A stretch of DNA of 51,663 nt from Runella limosa DSM 17973 (lineage in GTDB: Bacteria; Bacteroidota; Bacteroidia; Cytophagales; Spirosomataceae): NCBI RefSeq assembly GCF_000482465.1, contig NZ_KI519421.1, positions 132,321-183,983 on the forward strand. Reading direction: 5' to 3'. The translations under genes and the position numbers were made by a program. A model generated the notes under the pieces. The model saw nothing but the letters and a program-made list of their open reading frames with translations, did no database searches and was not told the origin of the DNA. Shown piece after piece: positions 10,381 through 19,010 of the stretch (positions are counted from its first letter, which is position 1; every line of letters starts with the position of its first letter).

Positions 10381-12342
10381 ATGTCCATACGAGCTTATGT
10401 ATTCTTGTTTGTACTATTGATTTTCAATCTCTTTTCATTTTCTCAAACTACACCAAACAAGTCAATAAGTAGCTACACAAAAGACACTACTTATATTCGC
10501 AGTGTATTAACCAAAATCACTACGCTTTACTACGATGCTCGGCACGACAGTGTTTTGATATACCTTGATAAAATCAGTGCATTTTCAAAGAAGAATAAAA
10601 TTGAAATTTTTAACCCTGAAATTTACTTTCAATACGGGCAATATTATAGAGGTCATACACAATACAATTGGAATAAAGCCCTAGAAATGTTTAACAAATC
10701 TTTGTATTGGGCACGAAAAAGAAAAGACAATGAATTTATAGAAGAAATCAATTACAAAAAACTAACCGTTTATTCTGATATTTTCTTAGGTAGTAGTACT
10801 AGCTATGCCAAGCAAGGAAATTTGGTCAAACAATTATACGAAAACATTCGATTTTCTGAAATCTCTAAATCCAAAAAAAGCTTATATAAAACTATTTATC
10901 TGTTTAAAGATATATATTATACCTATAAACAAGATTCTAGCTATTACTCATTTTTCGATAAACACCTAAAAGACAACCCATTAACCCCTACATCAATTAA
11001 TTATCAAATTATATATTTTGGGTATTTTATTTATAAAAAAGACCTAAAAAAGGCAAGGAATTGTTTTGAGGAGTTGAGCAAATTTCACGCAAAGAAAAAA
11101 CTTAGCGACATGGTGTATGCCTATTATATCAACGATATGATGCGAGAGTCACTCCACTACCCTTCACTATGTTCCACAATAGCTACCCAACTCAAGCCAA
11201 GGCTAAATCAACTTCCTGGGAGAACAGACAGCCTTACTTACTATAATAATTTTAGTACGTTTTATTTGATAAGAAAACAATTTAGCCATGCCGAGAACTA
11301 TAATCAATTGGCAAAAAATTTGATTGATAAGACGCCTAATTTACCTGTCACGTGTCGGTACGACTTTCTAATCAATCAATTATCAATCTTAGAACACAAA
11401 AATGAGTTAAAAAAAAGTATTGAAATTTACAAAAAAGTCATTCCTATCAAAGATAGTTTAAATAGTTTATTCTCTGGCTTCAACCTTATTTTGCTTCAAG
11501 AGCAAATAGCAAGTGATTTAAAATTGAAAGAATTTCAAAAAGAAATTGAATTAAAAAAATACGAATCTGAGCAATTTCAAATACAAAAGTTCAGAGAATT
11601 TTCTGGGCTCATTTTATCAATTGTAGTATTGATAATTTTACTCATTATTATTGGTATTCAAATAAGAAAAAACCGAAAACAAACAAACACATTACTCAAA
11701 TTAACTTCAACCCAAAATACCCTTTTTGGAGTCATTGGTCACGACTTACGTAGTCCCGTTTTAGCCGCTTACACAAACATAAAAAAGGTTGTCAATAATC
11801 CAAAATTAACTGCAGATGAAATCAGAAGTTCGCTTCATTCAAAAATGGTTAGGCTCAACACACTCCTACTAACACTTGATAACCTTTTATATTGGTCTAA
11901 TAGCCAACAAAAATCTTTTAAACGAAAGCCAGTACAATGTAACTTGCTTGAAATTATAGAAGAGTGTTTAGAATTGCTTGAAACAAATATTGAATTAAAC
12001 GAGCTATCCATTGTCAATGAAGTTGACCCAACATTAGAATGTATTATTGATGAAAATCATTTTAAAATCATCATTAGAAATCTACTTCAGAACGCCATAA
12101 AATTCTCGCCAGCGGGGGGCTCAATAACACTTACTTCAGATACACGACCGCCATTTGTCACCATTTCAGTTCTTGATTCTGGCCCTGGATTTGGCAATAC
12201 AGGCAATTCTAAGCAAAAAGGTTCGGGTCTAGGACTCACCCTTGTACAATCTCTTTTAGAAATCAATAACGGGGAGTTTGAGACGACCGATACAGCGTAT
12301 GGGGCACAAGTAACCATCAGCGTATTGAACGCTAATGCATAA
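10381..12342 (+). CDS. membrane sensor histidine kinase with TPR-like periplasmic region
   Basis: 653 residues from ATG 10381. A GTG at 10327 would place 18 residues ahead of an otherwise clean signal peptide (MSIRAYVFLFVLLIFN ending FSFSQ), so the ATG is preferred. Residues about 25-400 are helical and TPR-like, and should be periplasmic. A transmembrane helix lies near 407-428, followed by a short linker. The H-box holds His454 (VIGHDLRSP), the N-box Asn571 (NLLQNAIKFSP), and the G-boxes DSGPGFG and GSGLGLTLV complete an HATPase domain. It probably phosphorylates the LytTR regulator encoded just upstream. A HisKA/HATPase kinase of this type paired with a LytTR regulator is less usual than the LytS type, but tetratricopeptide sensor kinases are common in this phylum. 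Confidence 0.93.
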   Translation: MSIRAYVFLFVLLIFNLFSFSQTTPNKSISSYTKDTTYIRSVLTKITTLYYDARHDSVLIYLDKISAFSKKNKIEIFNPEIYFQYGQYYRGHTQYNWNKALEMFNKSLYWARKRKDNEFIEEINYKKLTVYSDIFLGSSTSYAKQGNLVKQLYENIRFSEISKSKKSLYKTIYLFKDIYYTYKQDSSYYSFFDKHLKDNPLTPTSINYQIIYFGYFIYKKDLKKARNCFEELSKFHAKKKLSDMVYAYYINDMMRESLHYPSLCSTIATQLKPRLNQLPGRTDSLTYYNNFSTFYLIRKQFSHAENYNQLAKNLIDKTPNLPVTCRYDFLINQLSILEHKNELKKSIEIYKKVIPIKDSLNSLFSGFNLILLQEQIASDLKLKEFQKEIELKKYESEQFQIQKFREFSGLILSIVVLIILLIIIGIQIRKNRKQTNTLLKLTSTQNTLFGVIGHDLRSPVLAAYTNIKKVVNNPKLTADEIRSSLHSKMVRLNTLLLTLDNLLYWSNSQQKSFKRKPVQCNLLEIIEECLELLETNIELNELSIVNEVDPTLECIIDENHFKIIIRNLLQNAIKFSPAGGSITLTSDTRPPFVTISVLDSGPGFGNTGNSKQKGSGLGLTLVQSLLEINNGEFETTDTAYGAQVTISVLNANA

Positions 12343-12543
12343 ACGTTATAATTTTTATTGATACCAAAACCAATAAATTTTATCCTTCAATTCAATTACA
12401 TACTTTAAATATATCCTTATTTATGCCTCACAAATACCAAGATAATCATTTTGTCATTAACCATAAAGAGCCATTTTATTAAACTTTTTGTACTATTTCG
12501 CTATAAAACTTGCCAATTGGTTTAATTTGTTGCTATCTCTAGG

Positions 12544-12551
12544 TATCTTTG
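12544..12551 (+). promoter_or_regulatory. possible -7 promoter element (TATCTTTG)
   Basis: TATCTTTG matches the Bacteroidota -7 consensus TAnnTTTG exactly. It lies 62 bp upstream of ATG 12614, inside the stretch that a longer reading from TTG 12488 would treat as coding, so it favours the ATG start. The -33 element is unclear: TTTG at 12526-12529 is closer than normal. Confidence 0.35.
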
Positions 12552-12613
12552 GTACTTACATTGCGTCAAAACTTACAATTATCCAATGTTCCAACCTACT
12601 AACTGCCGACGCA

Positions 12614-13441
12614 ATGAAGCCATACACTTTCATGACAACTGCCGCAGAGTCAACCCTTAATGTCAATTTATTATACTCAGACGCTGATTTTGAATGGAAT
12701 GAGTTTAACCTTCCAATTCTACCCTCGCATCAATGGTTTCAGTACCCATTGCCTAATTCAGGGGCTAAACTAGCCATTGTATTTATCTCACCAACCCCCT
12801 CCATTAAGTTTATTGATTGCTCCCTTTATCCAAATCAACCCATTACGTGGTTTGAAGGAGTAGGGCCGCACACCAAGTGGAAAGGGTTCTTTATCGTCAC
12901 AAAAGATGACTATTTAGAAAAAAGTTTCGCCGTACAAACCAATGAGTTGCGGATGAATCAAACTTCCTATCCGCTCCCCCCTGCCTGCTTTACGTCTCTG
13001 TTGGCACTGACAGGCTGGGCCACGGGAGATTTGAAAGAGTTTGTCTCTCCCAAAAAACTTATTCATGATTTTCTACGGCAGGCTTGCTCGTCAATTGACC
13101 TCAACAGTCCTTCTGCTCCCACCAATAAGGTAGTAAAGCACTTAGAGGAACTTGTTGAGAATCATCTAGAAGGAGGTTTTTTACCCAAAATTGACGAAAT
13201 AGCCCTAGAGCTCAACATGCACAAAGTAACGCTCCAAAACAAGTTCAAACAAGTTCACAACAAATCGCTCTACGAATATTATCTTGACCGAAAGCTTGAA
13301 AGAGCCTGCGAGCTTTTAAAATATTTTAAAGTACAAGAAGTTGCTGAACGCCTAGGATATACGCAAGCCATTAAATTCATTATTGTCTTCAAAAAACGTT
13401 ACAACATTACCCCGAAACAGTTTATACAAGGACAATTTTAA
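12614..13441 (+). CDS. AraC-family transcriptional regulator
   Basis: 275 residues from ATG 12614. An upstream TTG at 12488 extends the frame by 42 residues that look unlike the family and overlie a promoter-like element. Residues about 1-165 form a ligand-sensing region that I do not recognise. Residues about 185-275 carry the two AraC helix-turn-helix motifs (IDEIALELNMHKVTLQNKFKQ, then EVAERLGYTQAIKFIIVFKKRYNITPKQF). The gene follows the two-component pair with a 271-bp gap, so it is probably separately transcribed. A bidirectional terminator lies directly downstream. Confidence 0.88.
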   Translation: MKPYTFMTTAAESTLNVNLLYSDADFEWNEFNLPILPSHQWFQYPLPNSGAKLAIVFISPTPSIKFIDCSLYPNQPITWFEGVGPHTKWKGFFIVTKDDYLEKSFAVQTNELRMNQTSYPLPPACFTSLLALTGWATGDLKEFVSPKKLIHDFLRQACSSIDLNSPSAPTNKVVKHLEELVENHLEGGFLPKIDEIALELNMHKVTLQNKFKQVHNKSLYEYYLDRKLERACELLKYFKVQEVAERLGYTQAIKFIIVFKKRYNITPKQFIQGQF

Positions 13442-13460
13442 GTAGTTGAAAGTATAACAA

Positions 13461-13502
13461 AAAAATGTCCCAACGCATTTGTGAATGAGTTGGGACATTT
13501 TT
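13461..13502. terminator. bidirectional intrinsic terminator
   Basis: Arms AAAAATGTCCCAAC (13461-13474) and GTTGGGACATTTTT (13489-13502) pair perfectly around a 14-nt loop. A-tracts and T-tracts on both sides let it serve both the AraC gene (plus) and the convergent Nudix gene (minus, ending at 13508). Confidence 0.9.
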
Positions 13503-13507
13503 TTGTA

Positions 13508-14224
13508 TCATGCTTCAAAGCTGTATAAAAAAGGGGCTTTGTGGGCCGCACCCGAGTACTGCTTATCGTGGCGCTTCAGAATCCCTAATCCCAACATTTT
13601 ACGCTGAAATGCTCCACGGTGAAGTTTTTCACCTAAAATAACTTCATAAACCTTTTGGAGATCACCCATCGTAAAGAATGGTGGTAATAAGTTCATCCCA
13701 ACAAGTTGTCGTTCTAAGTTGTCGCGTAGCGTTTGTAGGGCTTTACTTACTATATTGGCGTGGTCGAGCATCAATTCGGGAAGGTCGTCTAAACTGTACC
13801 AATCACAAGAATCCGAAAGTGCATCAGGCGTAGGAACCACCTCACTGTAATTAATAAGGGCATAATAGGCCACCGAAATAAACCGATCCAACATCCATTC
13901 GTACGTCTGGATGGAATGTCCATTGGCTTCAAGAATCGTTTGCATCACTTCGGGTCGAAATCGAGCCACATCTCCAAAGGTATAAAACTGCTCTAGGTAA
14001 ATATTATCCAAGCCCGTCCGTTCCTTCAAACCTCGGCGTACGGCATCGTTTAGGTTTTCATCCACCTTCACAAAGCCGCCTGGCAAAGCAAAAAGCCCCG
14101 TATTGTGGTACTTCGTAATCAATATTTTGAGTTTTTCTCCCGAAAACCCGAAGATAACCGAATCGTAGGCAATGTGTCTTAAATACGCTGTTTGCTTCAC
14201 TGGTGACTGATTTTTAACCAACAA
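13508..14224 (-). CDS. Nudix-domain transcriptional regulator (NrtR-like), probably catalytically dead
   Basis: 238 residues. The N-terminal Nudix fold (about 10-150) keeps the signature spacing at 50-72 (GFVKVDENLNDAVRRGLKERTGL in outline), but two catalytic glutamates of the REUXEE core are replaced (Gly65 and Arg69); Glu68 remains. The C-terminal 70 residues are a winged helix (FFTMGDLQKVYEVILGEKL, then AFQRKMLGLGIL). This is the architecture of NrtR/AraR-type regulators, in which the Nudix domain senses a nucleotide sugar or sugar-phosphate ligand. The start is a TTG at 14224; GTG 14200 is an alternative, and no ATG precedes the domain. It is divergent from the esterase series, with a palindrome between them. 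Confidence 0.85.
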   Translation of the reverse strand: MLVKNQSPVKQTAYLRHIAYDSVIFGFSGEKLKILITKYHNTGLFALPGGFVKVDENLNDAVRRGLKERTGLDNIYLEQFYTFGDVARFRPEVMQTILEANGHSIQTYEWMLDRFISVAYYALINYSEVVPTPDALSDSCDWYSLDDLPELMLDHANIVSKALQTLRDNLERQLVGMNLLPPFFTMGDLQKVYEVILGEKLHRGAFQRKMLGLGILKRHDKQYSGAAHKAPFLYSFEA

Positions 14225-14271
14225 ATGTAAAATTTTTTCAAATAAATAGGATAATTTTCAAAAAGCAACTA

Positions 14272-14296
14272 TTATTGTCACAAAATGAGACAATAA
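14272..14296. promoter_or_regulatory. 25-bp palindromic operator candidate for the Nudix regulator
   Basis: TTATTGTC (14272-14279) and GACAATAA (14289-14296) are perfect inverted repeats around a 9-bp spacer. The palindrome lies in the 91-bp divergent gap between the Nudix regulator gene and the first carboxylesterase gene, 19 bp before the esterase ATG. A dimeric winged-helix repressor would fit such a site and could control both directions. The link is inference from position and symmetry. Confidence 0.6.
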
Positions 14297-14315
14297 ATAA
14301 ATTTAATCAAAGTTT

Positions 14316-15944
14316 ATGAAGAAATTAGTCTATTTGTTAGGACTTTTCTTAGCTACCCAAATGCCCACCGAAGCTCAAAATAACGCATTTTCGGTGCAAA
14401 CCACCGTTGAAAATGGCGTCATTGAAGGAAATTATGATACAAAAACGGGCATTCAAACCTATTTTGGCGTACCTTTTGCCAAACCTCCCATTGGCGAACT
14501 ACGCTGGAAAGCCCCTCAGCCCGCCGATAATTGGAAAGGAGTAAAACAAACCAAACAATTTAGTGCTCGTCCGATGCAAACCGTTGTGTTTGGCGACATG
14601 AATTCCCGCTCAAATGGCGTCAGCGAGGACTGTTTGTACCTTAATGTATGGACACCTGCCAAACGTAACACCAAAGATTTACCCGTTCTGGTTTACTTTT
14701 ATGGTGGCGGGAATGTAGCTGGCGACGCCTCCGAACCACGCTACGACGGCGAAAGCATGGCTAAAAAGGGCGTTGTGGTAGTCACTTGCAACTACCGTTT
14801 GAATATTTTCGGATTTTTAACCCATCCCGAACTCACCGCCGAAGCGCCTTACAAAGCTTCTGGTAATTATGGAATGCTTGACCAAGCTGCCGCCCTCAAA
14901 TGGGTTCAAAAAAACATCGCAGCCTTTGGTGGCGATCCTAAAAAAGTAACGATTGCGGGCGAATCGGCTGGTTCAATTGGCGTAAGTTGCCAGATGGCCT
15001 CTCCCCTGTCGAGAAATTTGATTGCAGGAGCCATTGGTGAAAGTGGTGCAGGTATCAACCCAACGATGGCACCCGTTCCGTTGGCAGAAGGTGAAAAACA
15101 AGGCGTTGAGTTTTTGCTAAAAGCTGGAATAAAATCCATCAAAGAATTGAGAGGAATGTCAACGCGTGAGATTTACGAAATTTATAACGAATCTCGCCGC
15201 TTTGGATTTCCAATTGTAATTGATAACTATTTCTTACCCAAAACATTACCTCAGGTTTTCGCAGCCAAAGAACAAGCGCAAGTGCCCCTCTTGGTCGGCT
15301 GGAACTCTGCCGAAATTCCAGGGCAAGCCTTTATGCAAGGACAACCCTACAAAGAAGAAAACTACGTAGCACGGGTAAAAAAAGAATATCCAAATGATTT
15401 TGAGGAAGTTTTAAAATTATATCCCCACGGCTCAGAAAAAGAAATTGAACTCTCCGCAACGGCCTTAGCCGCCGACCGATTCATTTCTTACAGCACTTGG
15501 AAATGGTTTGATTTGCACCGCAACAACAGTTCGCAACCTGTTTACCGCTATTTATACAGCAAACTTCGCCCTGATTTGGTGGACAAATCGCTGGCATCGG
15601 GGTTAGCTGGTGGTACAGTTAGGGCCGACGCCAATGCCCCCAAACCTCCCAAAGCCGTAGGTGCACCACACGCCTGTGAAATTGAATATGCGATGGGCAA
15701 CCTTCACCTAGTGAAAGAATATGCTTGGACTGCCGATGATTTTAAAGTATCGGATACGATGCTGAATTACTTTACCAATTTTGTCAAAACAGGAAATCCA
15801 AACGGGGATAAGCTTCCCAATTGGAAAGCCGCAAAGGCGGGAGAAAGCACACCGCCCGTGATGATTTTGGATGTCGAGTCTCGTACCGAAAGCGCCAAAG
15901 ACGATGCTCGCTATTTGTTTCTTGACAAAGCGTATAAAAACTAA
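14316..15944 (+). CDS. secreted type-B carboxylesterase
   Basis: 542 residues with a signal peptide ending TEAQ. It hydrolyses carboxylic ester bonds and belongs to the alpha/beta-hydrolase, para-nitrobenzyl-esterase-like family. Visible features are the N-terminal FGVPFAKPPIGELRWKAPQP motif, the EDCLYLNVW motif, the oxyanion hole region YFYGGGN, nucleophile Ser217 in GESAGS, probable acid Glu333 (WNSAEIPG) and His452 (GAPHACEIEY). It is the first gene of the plus-strand series opposite the Nudix regulator and is followed by a strong hairpin. Two further paralogs follow, so the physiological substrates probably differ. The natural ester is not evident from sequence. Confidence 0.93.
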   Translation: MKKLVYLLGLFLATQMPTEAQNNAFSVQTTVENGVIEGNYDTKTGIQTYFGVPFAKPPIGELRWKAPQPADNWKGVKQTKQFSARPMQTVVFGDMNSRSNGVSEDCLYLNVWTPAKRNTKDLPVLVYFYGGGNVAGDASEPRYDGESMAKKGVVVVTCNYRLNIFGFLTHPELTAEAPYKASGNYGMLDQAAALKWVQKNIAAFGGDPKKVTIAGESAGSIGVSCQMASPLSRNLIAGAIGESGAGINPTMAPVPLAEGEKQGVEFLLKAGIKSIKELRGMSTREIYEIYNESRRFGFPIVIDNYFLPKTLPQVFAAKEQAQVPLLVGWNSAEIPGQAFMQGQPYKEENYVARVKKEYPNDFEEVLKLYPHGSEKEIELSATALAADRFISYSTWKWFDLHRNNSSQPVYRYLYSKLRPDLVDKSLASGLAGGTVRADANAPKPPKAVGAPHACEIEYAMGNLHLVKEYAWTADDFKVSDTMLNYFTNFVKTGNPNGDKLPNWKAAKAGESTPPVMILDVESRTESAKDDARYLFLDKAYKN

Positions 15945-15961
15945 CCTATCTATACTTGGTT

Positions 15962-16011
15962 GAGTTTACGGTCAGACGATAGTCAGACCGTAAACTCGCC
16001 TTCATTTTTTT
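15962..16011 (+). terminator. intrinsic terminator after the first carboxylesterase gene
   Basis: A perfect 12-bp stem (GAGTTTACGGTC at 15962-15973 with GACCGTAAACTC at 15986-15997) is followed within a few bases by a run of T residues. It may partly separate the first esterase gene from the rest of the series. Confidence 0.75.
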
Positions 16012-16066
16012 TACCAATCAAGAACCCCGCTTGTCCTCATTACCAAAGTGAAAAACTATACGAAAA

Positions 16067-17587
16067 ATGAAAAAGCTCATTTTATTCATCACGCTTCACT
16101 TATCACTCATCTCTATTCTTAGAGGACAACTTATCGTTCAAACCATCAACGGTAAAGTGGAAGGTTATGCGAAAGAAGATTTACGTATATACAAAAGCGT
16201 TCCTTTCGCTTCACCCCCTATCGGTGACTTGCGTTGGAAAGCCCCCCAACCCGTAAAAAATTGGACAGGCGTAAAAAAATGTACCGAATTTTCGGCAAGT
16301 CCGATTCAAAACAAACCTCAGCCATTTTACTGTTGGTCTGAAGAGTTTATTGCCAAACCTGAGCCGTTAAGCGAAGATTGTTTGTACCTGAATGTGTGGA
16401 CACCCGCCAAATCAAAATCAGAAAAACTACCCGTTTTTGTTTGGATTTATGGCGGCGGCTTAAACAGCGGCTCGGCCAATTGCGACATTTATAACGGTGA
16501 AGAAATGGCTAAGAAAGGCATTGTTTTTGTCAGCATCAATTACCGCGTGGGTGTATTGGGTTTTATGGCTCACCCCGACCTAACCAAAGAATCGGGCTAT
16601 CATGCTTCAGGGAACTATGGGTTTCTAGACCAAATCGCGGCACTTAAATGGGTTCAACAAAACATCGCAAATTTTGGAGGAAATCCTGCCAACGTCACCG
16701 TTGCAGGCCAATCAGCAGGCGCATTTAGTGTAAATGCCCTGATTGCTTCCCCCTTGGCCAAAGGCTTATTTCACAAAGCCATCCCACAAAGTGGCGGGTT
16801 GCTGTCGAACCGTTTGAGTCAAAACCTTACCGATGCGGAAAAGCAAGGGATTAAATTTATGGAAAAAGCCAAGTGTAGTTCCCTCGCCGAATTGCGCAGT
16901 AAATCAGCAGACGAACTTCAAAAATTGAGCAACGCCCAAGATGCAGGGCGGTTTGGGGTAACAATGGACAGATACGTCTTGCCCACAGATATTTTGACTC
17001 ACTTTAAAAACGGCAAACACAACCAAGTACCACTACTTACAGGCTGGGTAACGGGCGATGGCAGTTTTCTAGGTGAAAGCAAAACCACCTTGGAGGAATA
17101 TCAAAAAGAAGCGCAAACCAAATACGGTGAGAAAGCCGCTGAATACCTGCGTATTTTTCCCGCTGCGACCAATGACGAAGTAAAGGCAATCAAACAAAAA
17201 CAAACTTTGCTGGGCTTTGCCGCAATGCCTTCGCACTTATTGGCTACTTATACCGACAAACCAACCTATTTGTATCAGTTCAGCCACGTTCCACCCGACA
17301 AGCCTAATTTTCCAAATTATGGCGCTTTTCACACCTCCGAAGTTCCGTATGCGTTACATACGTTACACACATGGAACCGCCCTTGGAAAGCAGAAGATAA
17401 AAATTTAGAGCACATTATGTCGTCTTATTGGGTCAATTTTGCCAAAACGGGCAACCCGAATGGCCAAGGACTTCCCGAATGGAAAACCTACGACAAAGCC
17501 ACGGGCAATATTCTTGTGTTGGACAGCAAAACCTATTCGCAGCGAGGACTGTTTAAACGCGAATTTGACTTTTTAGAAGCAAATTAG
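16067..17587 (+). CDS. secreted type-B carboxylesterase
   Basis: 506 residues, with a signal peptide ending at ILRGQ. It belongs to the same family as its neighbours: the SVPFASPPIGDLRWKAPQP region, EDCLYLNVWTPAK, the oxyanion-hole GGG (WIYGGGLNSG), nucleophile Ser216 in GQSAGA, and His422 (GAFHTSEVPYA). The acidic member probably lies in the GWVTGDGSF segment, but I cannot fix the residue. It is about 35 residues shorter than the first esterase, mainly in the region before the active-site His. Its amidohydrolase neighbour begins 32 bp downstream. Confidence 0.93.
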   Translation: MKKLILFITLHLSLISILRGQLIVQTINGKVEGYAKEDLRIYKSVPFASPPIGDLRWKAPQPVKNWTGVKKCTEFSASPIQNKPQPFYCWSEEFIAKPEPLSEDCLYLNVWTPAKSKSEKLPVFVWIYGGGLNSGSANCDIYNGEEMAKKGIVFVSINYRVGVLGFMAHPDLTKESGYHASGNYGFLDQIAALKWVQQNIANFGGNPANVTVAGQSAGAFSVNALIASPLAKGLFHKAIPQSGGLLSNRLSQNLTDAEKQGIKFMEKAKCSSLAELRSKSADELQKLSNAQDAGRFGVTMDRYVLPTDILTHFKNGKHNQVPLLTGWVTGDGSFLGESKTTLEEYQKEAQTKYGEKAAEYLRIFPAATNDEVKAIKQKQTLLGFAAMPSHLLATYTDKPTYLYQFSHVPPDKPNFPNYGAFHTSEVPYALHTLHTWNRPWKAEDKNLEHIMSSYWVNFAKTGNPNGQGLPEWKTYDKATGNILVLDSKTYSQRGLFKREFDFLEAN

Positions 17588-17619
17588 CGTAGCTTTGGTA
17601 GTACAAAAACACTACGACA

Positions 17620-18975
17620 ATGAAACACTTACTTACACTTCTTGCGCTACTTATGGCTTGGGGCTCAAACGCCCAAAAAATTGTTGATTCTCGTCAACGC
17701 GAAATCGTCATTAAAAACGTGTCGGTTCTTCCCATGAATACTGAAACCGTTCTCGCCAACCAAACAGTGGTGGTAAAGAATGGGGAGATTGCTGCAATGG
17801 GGACAAAAGTTGTTTACGCAAAAGACGCACTGGTCATCGATGCCAAGGGTAAATTTCTAATGCCTGGCTTGGCCGAAATGCACGCCCATGTTCCGCCCGT
17901 AGATGACATTGAGCCAATGAAAGAAGTATTGTTGCTCTTTGCTGCCAACGGTGTCACAACCATTCGAGGAATGTTGGGGCATCCACTGCATTTGGAGTTA
18001 CGCAAAAAAATACAAACAGGCGAAATTTTAGGGCCAAGGCTATACACTTCAGGGCCTTCTTTCAGTGGTGCAAGTGTCAAAACGCCAGAAGAAGGCATTG
18101 AGCGCGTAAGAAGCCAAAAACGGGCAGGGTATGATTTTATGAAAATGCACCCTGGGCTCTCCAAAAGCAATTTTGAAGCAGTAATCAAAGCCGCCAATGA
18201 AGAGGGCATGACCTACGGCGGGCACGTTTCGTTTAATGTAGGACTTTGGCGCTCCGTTGAGGCCAATTATGCCACCATTGACCACCTAGACGGTATTGTT
18301 CAAAGTTTAATCCCACGCTTGGATACCCTTAGCGAAGACGAAGTGGGACTTTTTGGAATGTTTGCTGGACATCGTGCTGATTTAAGCCAACTCAATAAAG
18401 CGCTGCAAGCCATTCGTGAACACCATATCTGGATCGTTCCAACCCAAACCCTTGCCGAGCATTGGCAATCGCCCAAACGCTCGGTGGACGACATGCTTGC
18501 TGCGCCTGAGATGAAATACATGAGTAAAGCGCAGTTAGCTAGTTGGGCTACGGCCAAACAAAACACCTTTAAAAGTCCTCAATACAAACCTGAGTCTGTA
18601 TTAAAATACAACGAAATCCGTAAAAAAGTAATCTATGAATGCCAAAAACAAGGGGTTGGACTCTTGTTGGGTTCGGATGCGCCCCAGGTTTTTAGCGTCC
18701 CTGGGTTTTCGCTCAAACACGAGCTAACTTACTTGGTTGAGGCAGGACTAACCCCTTACGAAGCCCTCAGAACGGGCACATACAACGTTGGACAGTTTTT
18801 TAAGAACGACAACTTGGGTGTCATCAAAAAAGGAGCTGTGGCCGATTTGGTTTTGCTCAATGCGAATCCAATGAAAGATATAAGCGCTGTGGGCGAGGTA
18901 GAAGGGGTAATGCTCAATGGCAAATGGCTCTCCAAAGAGGAGATTCAGAGCACTTTGAAAAAATTAGAAAAATAA
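17620..18975 (+). CDS. secreted metal-dependent amidohydrolase (imidazolonepropionase/prolidase-like)
   Basis: 451 residues with a signal peptide ending SNAQ. The amidohydrolase TIM barrel shows all the expected metal ligands: His88 and His90 (EMHAHVPP), candidate carboxylated Lys175 (DFMKMHPG), His202 (YGGHVSF), His222 (TIDHLDG) and Asp353 (LGSDAPQ). The short C-terminal beta domain ends ADLVLLNANPMKDISAVGEV. Enzymes of this group cleave amide, lactam or peptide-like bonds, with prolidase-type dipeptidase activity common among exported members; the substrate here is unknown. It lies 32 bp after one carboxylesterase and 35 bp before another, which implies a joint pathway acting in the periplasm. 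Confidence 0.9.
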   Translation: MKHLLTLLALLMAWGSNAQKIVDSRQREIVIKNVSVLPMNTETVLANQTVVVKNGEIAAMGTKVVYAKDALVIDAKGKFLMPGLAEMHAHVPPVDDIEPMKEVLLLFAANGVTTIRGMLGHPLHLELRKKIQTGEILGPRLYTSGPSFSGASVKTPEEGIERVRSQKRAGYDFMKMHPGLSKSNFEAVIKAANEEGMTYGGHVSFNVGLWRSVEANYATIDHLDGIVQSLIPRLDTLSEDEVGLFGMFAGHRADLSQLNKALQAIREHHIWIVPTQTLAEHWQSPKRSVDDMLAAPEMKYMSKAQLASWATAKQNTFKSPQYKPESVLKYNEIRKKVIYECQKQGVGLLLGSDAPQVFSVPGFSLKHELTYLVEAGLTPYEALRTGTYNVGQFFKNDNLGVIKKGAVADLVLLNANPMKDISAVGEVEGVMLNGKWLSKEEIQSTLKKLEK

Positions 18976-19010
18976 CCATTCAAACACCTATCAAAACACA
19001 TTTTTAACAC

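Noticed and set aside
12488-12613. TTG-initiated N-terminal extension of the AraC gene
   Set aside because: A TAnnTTTG promoter match lies inside it, it lacks family similarity, and ATG 12614 begins a normal-length regulator.
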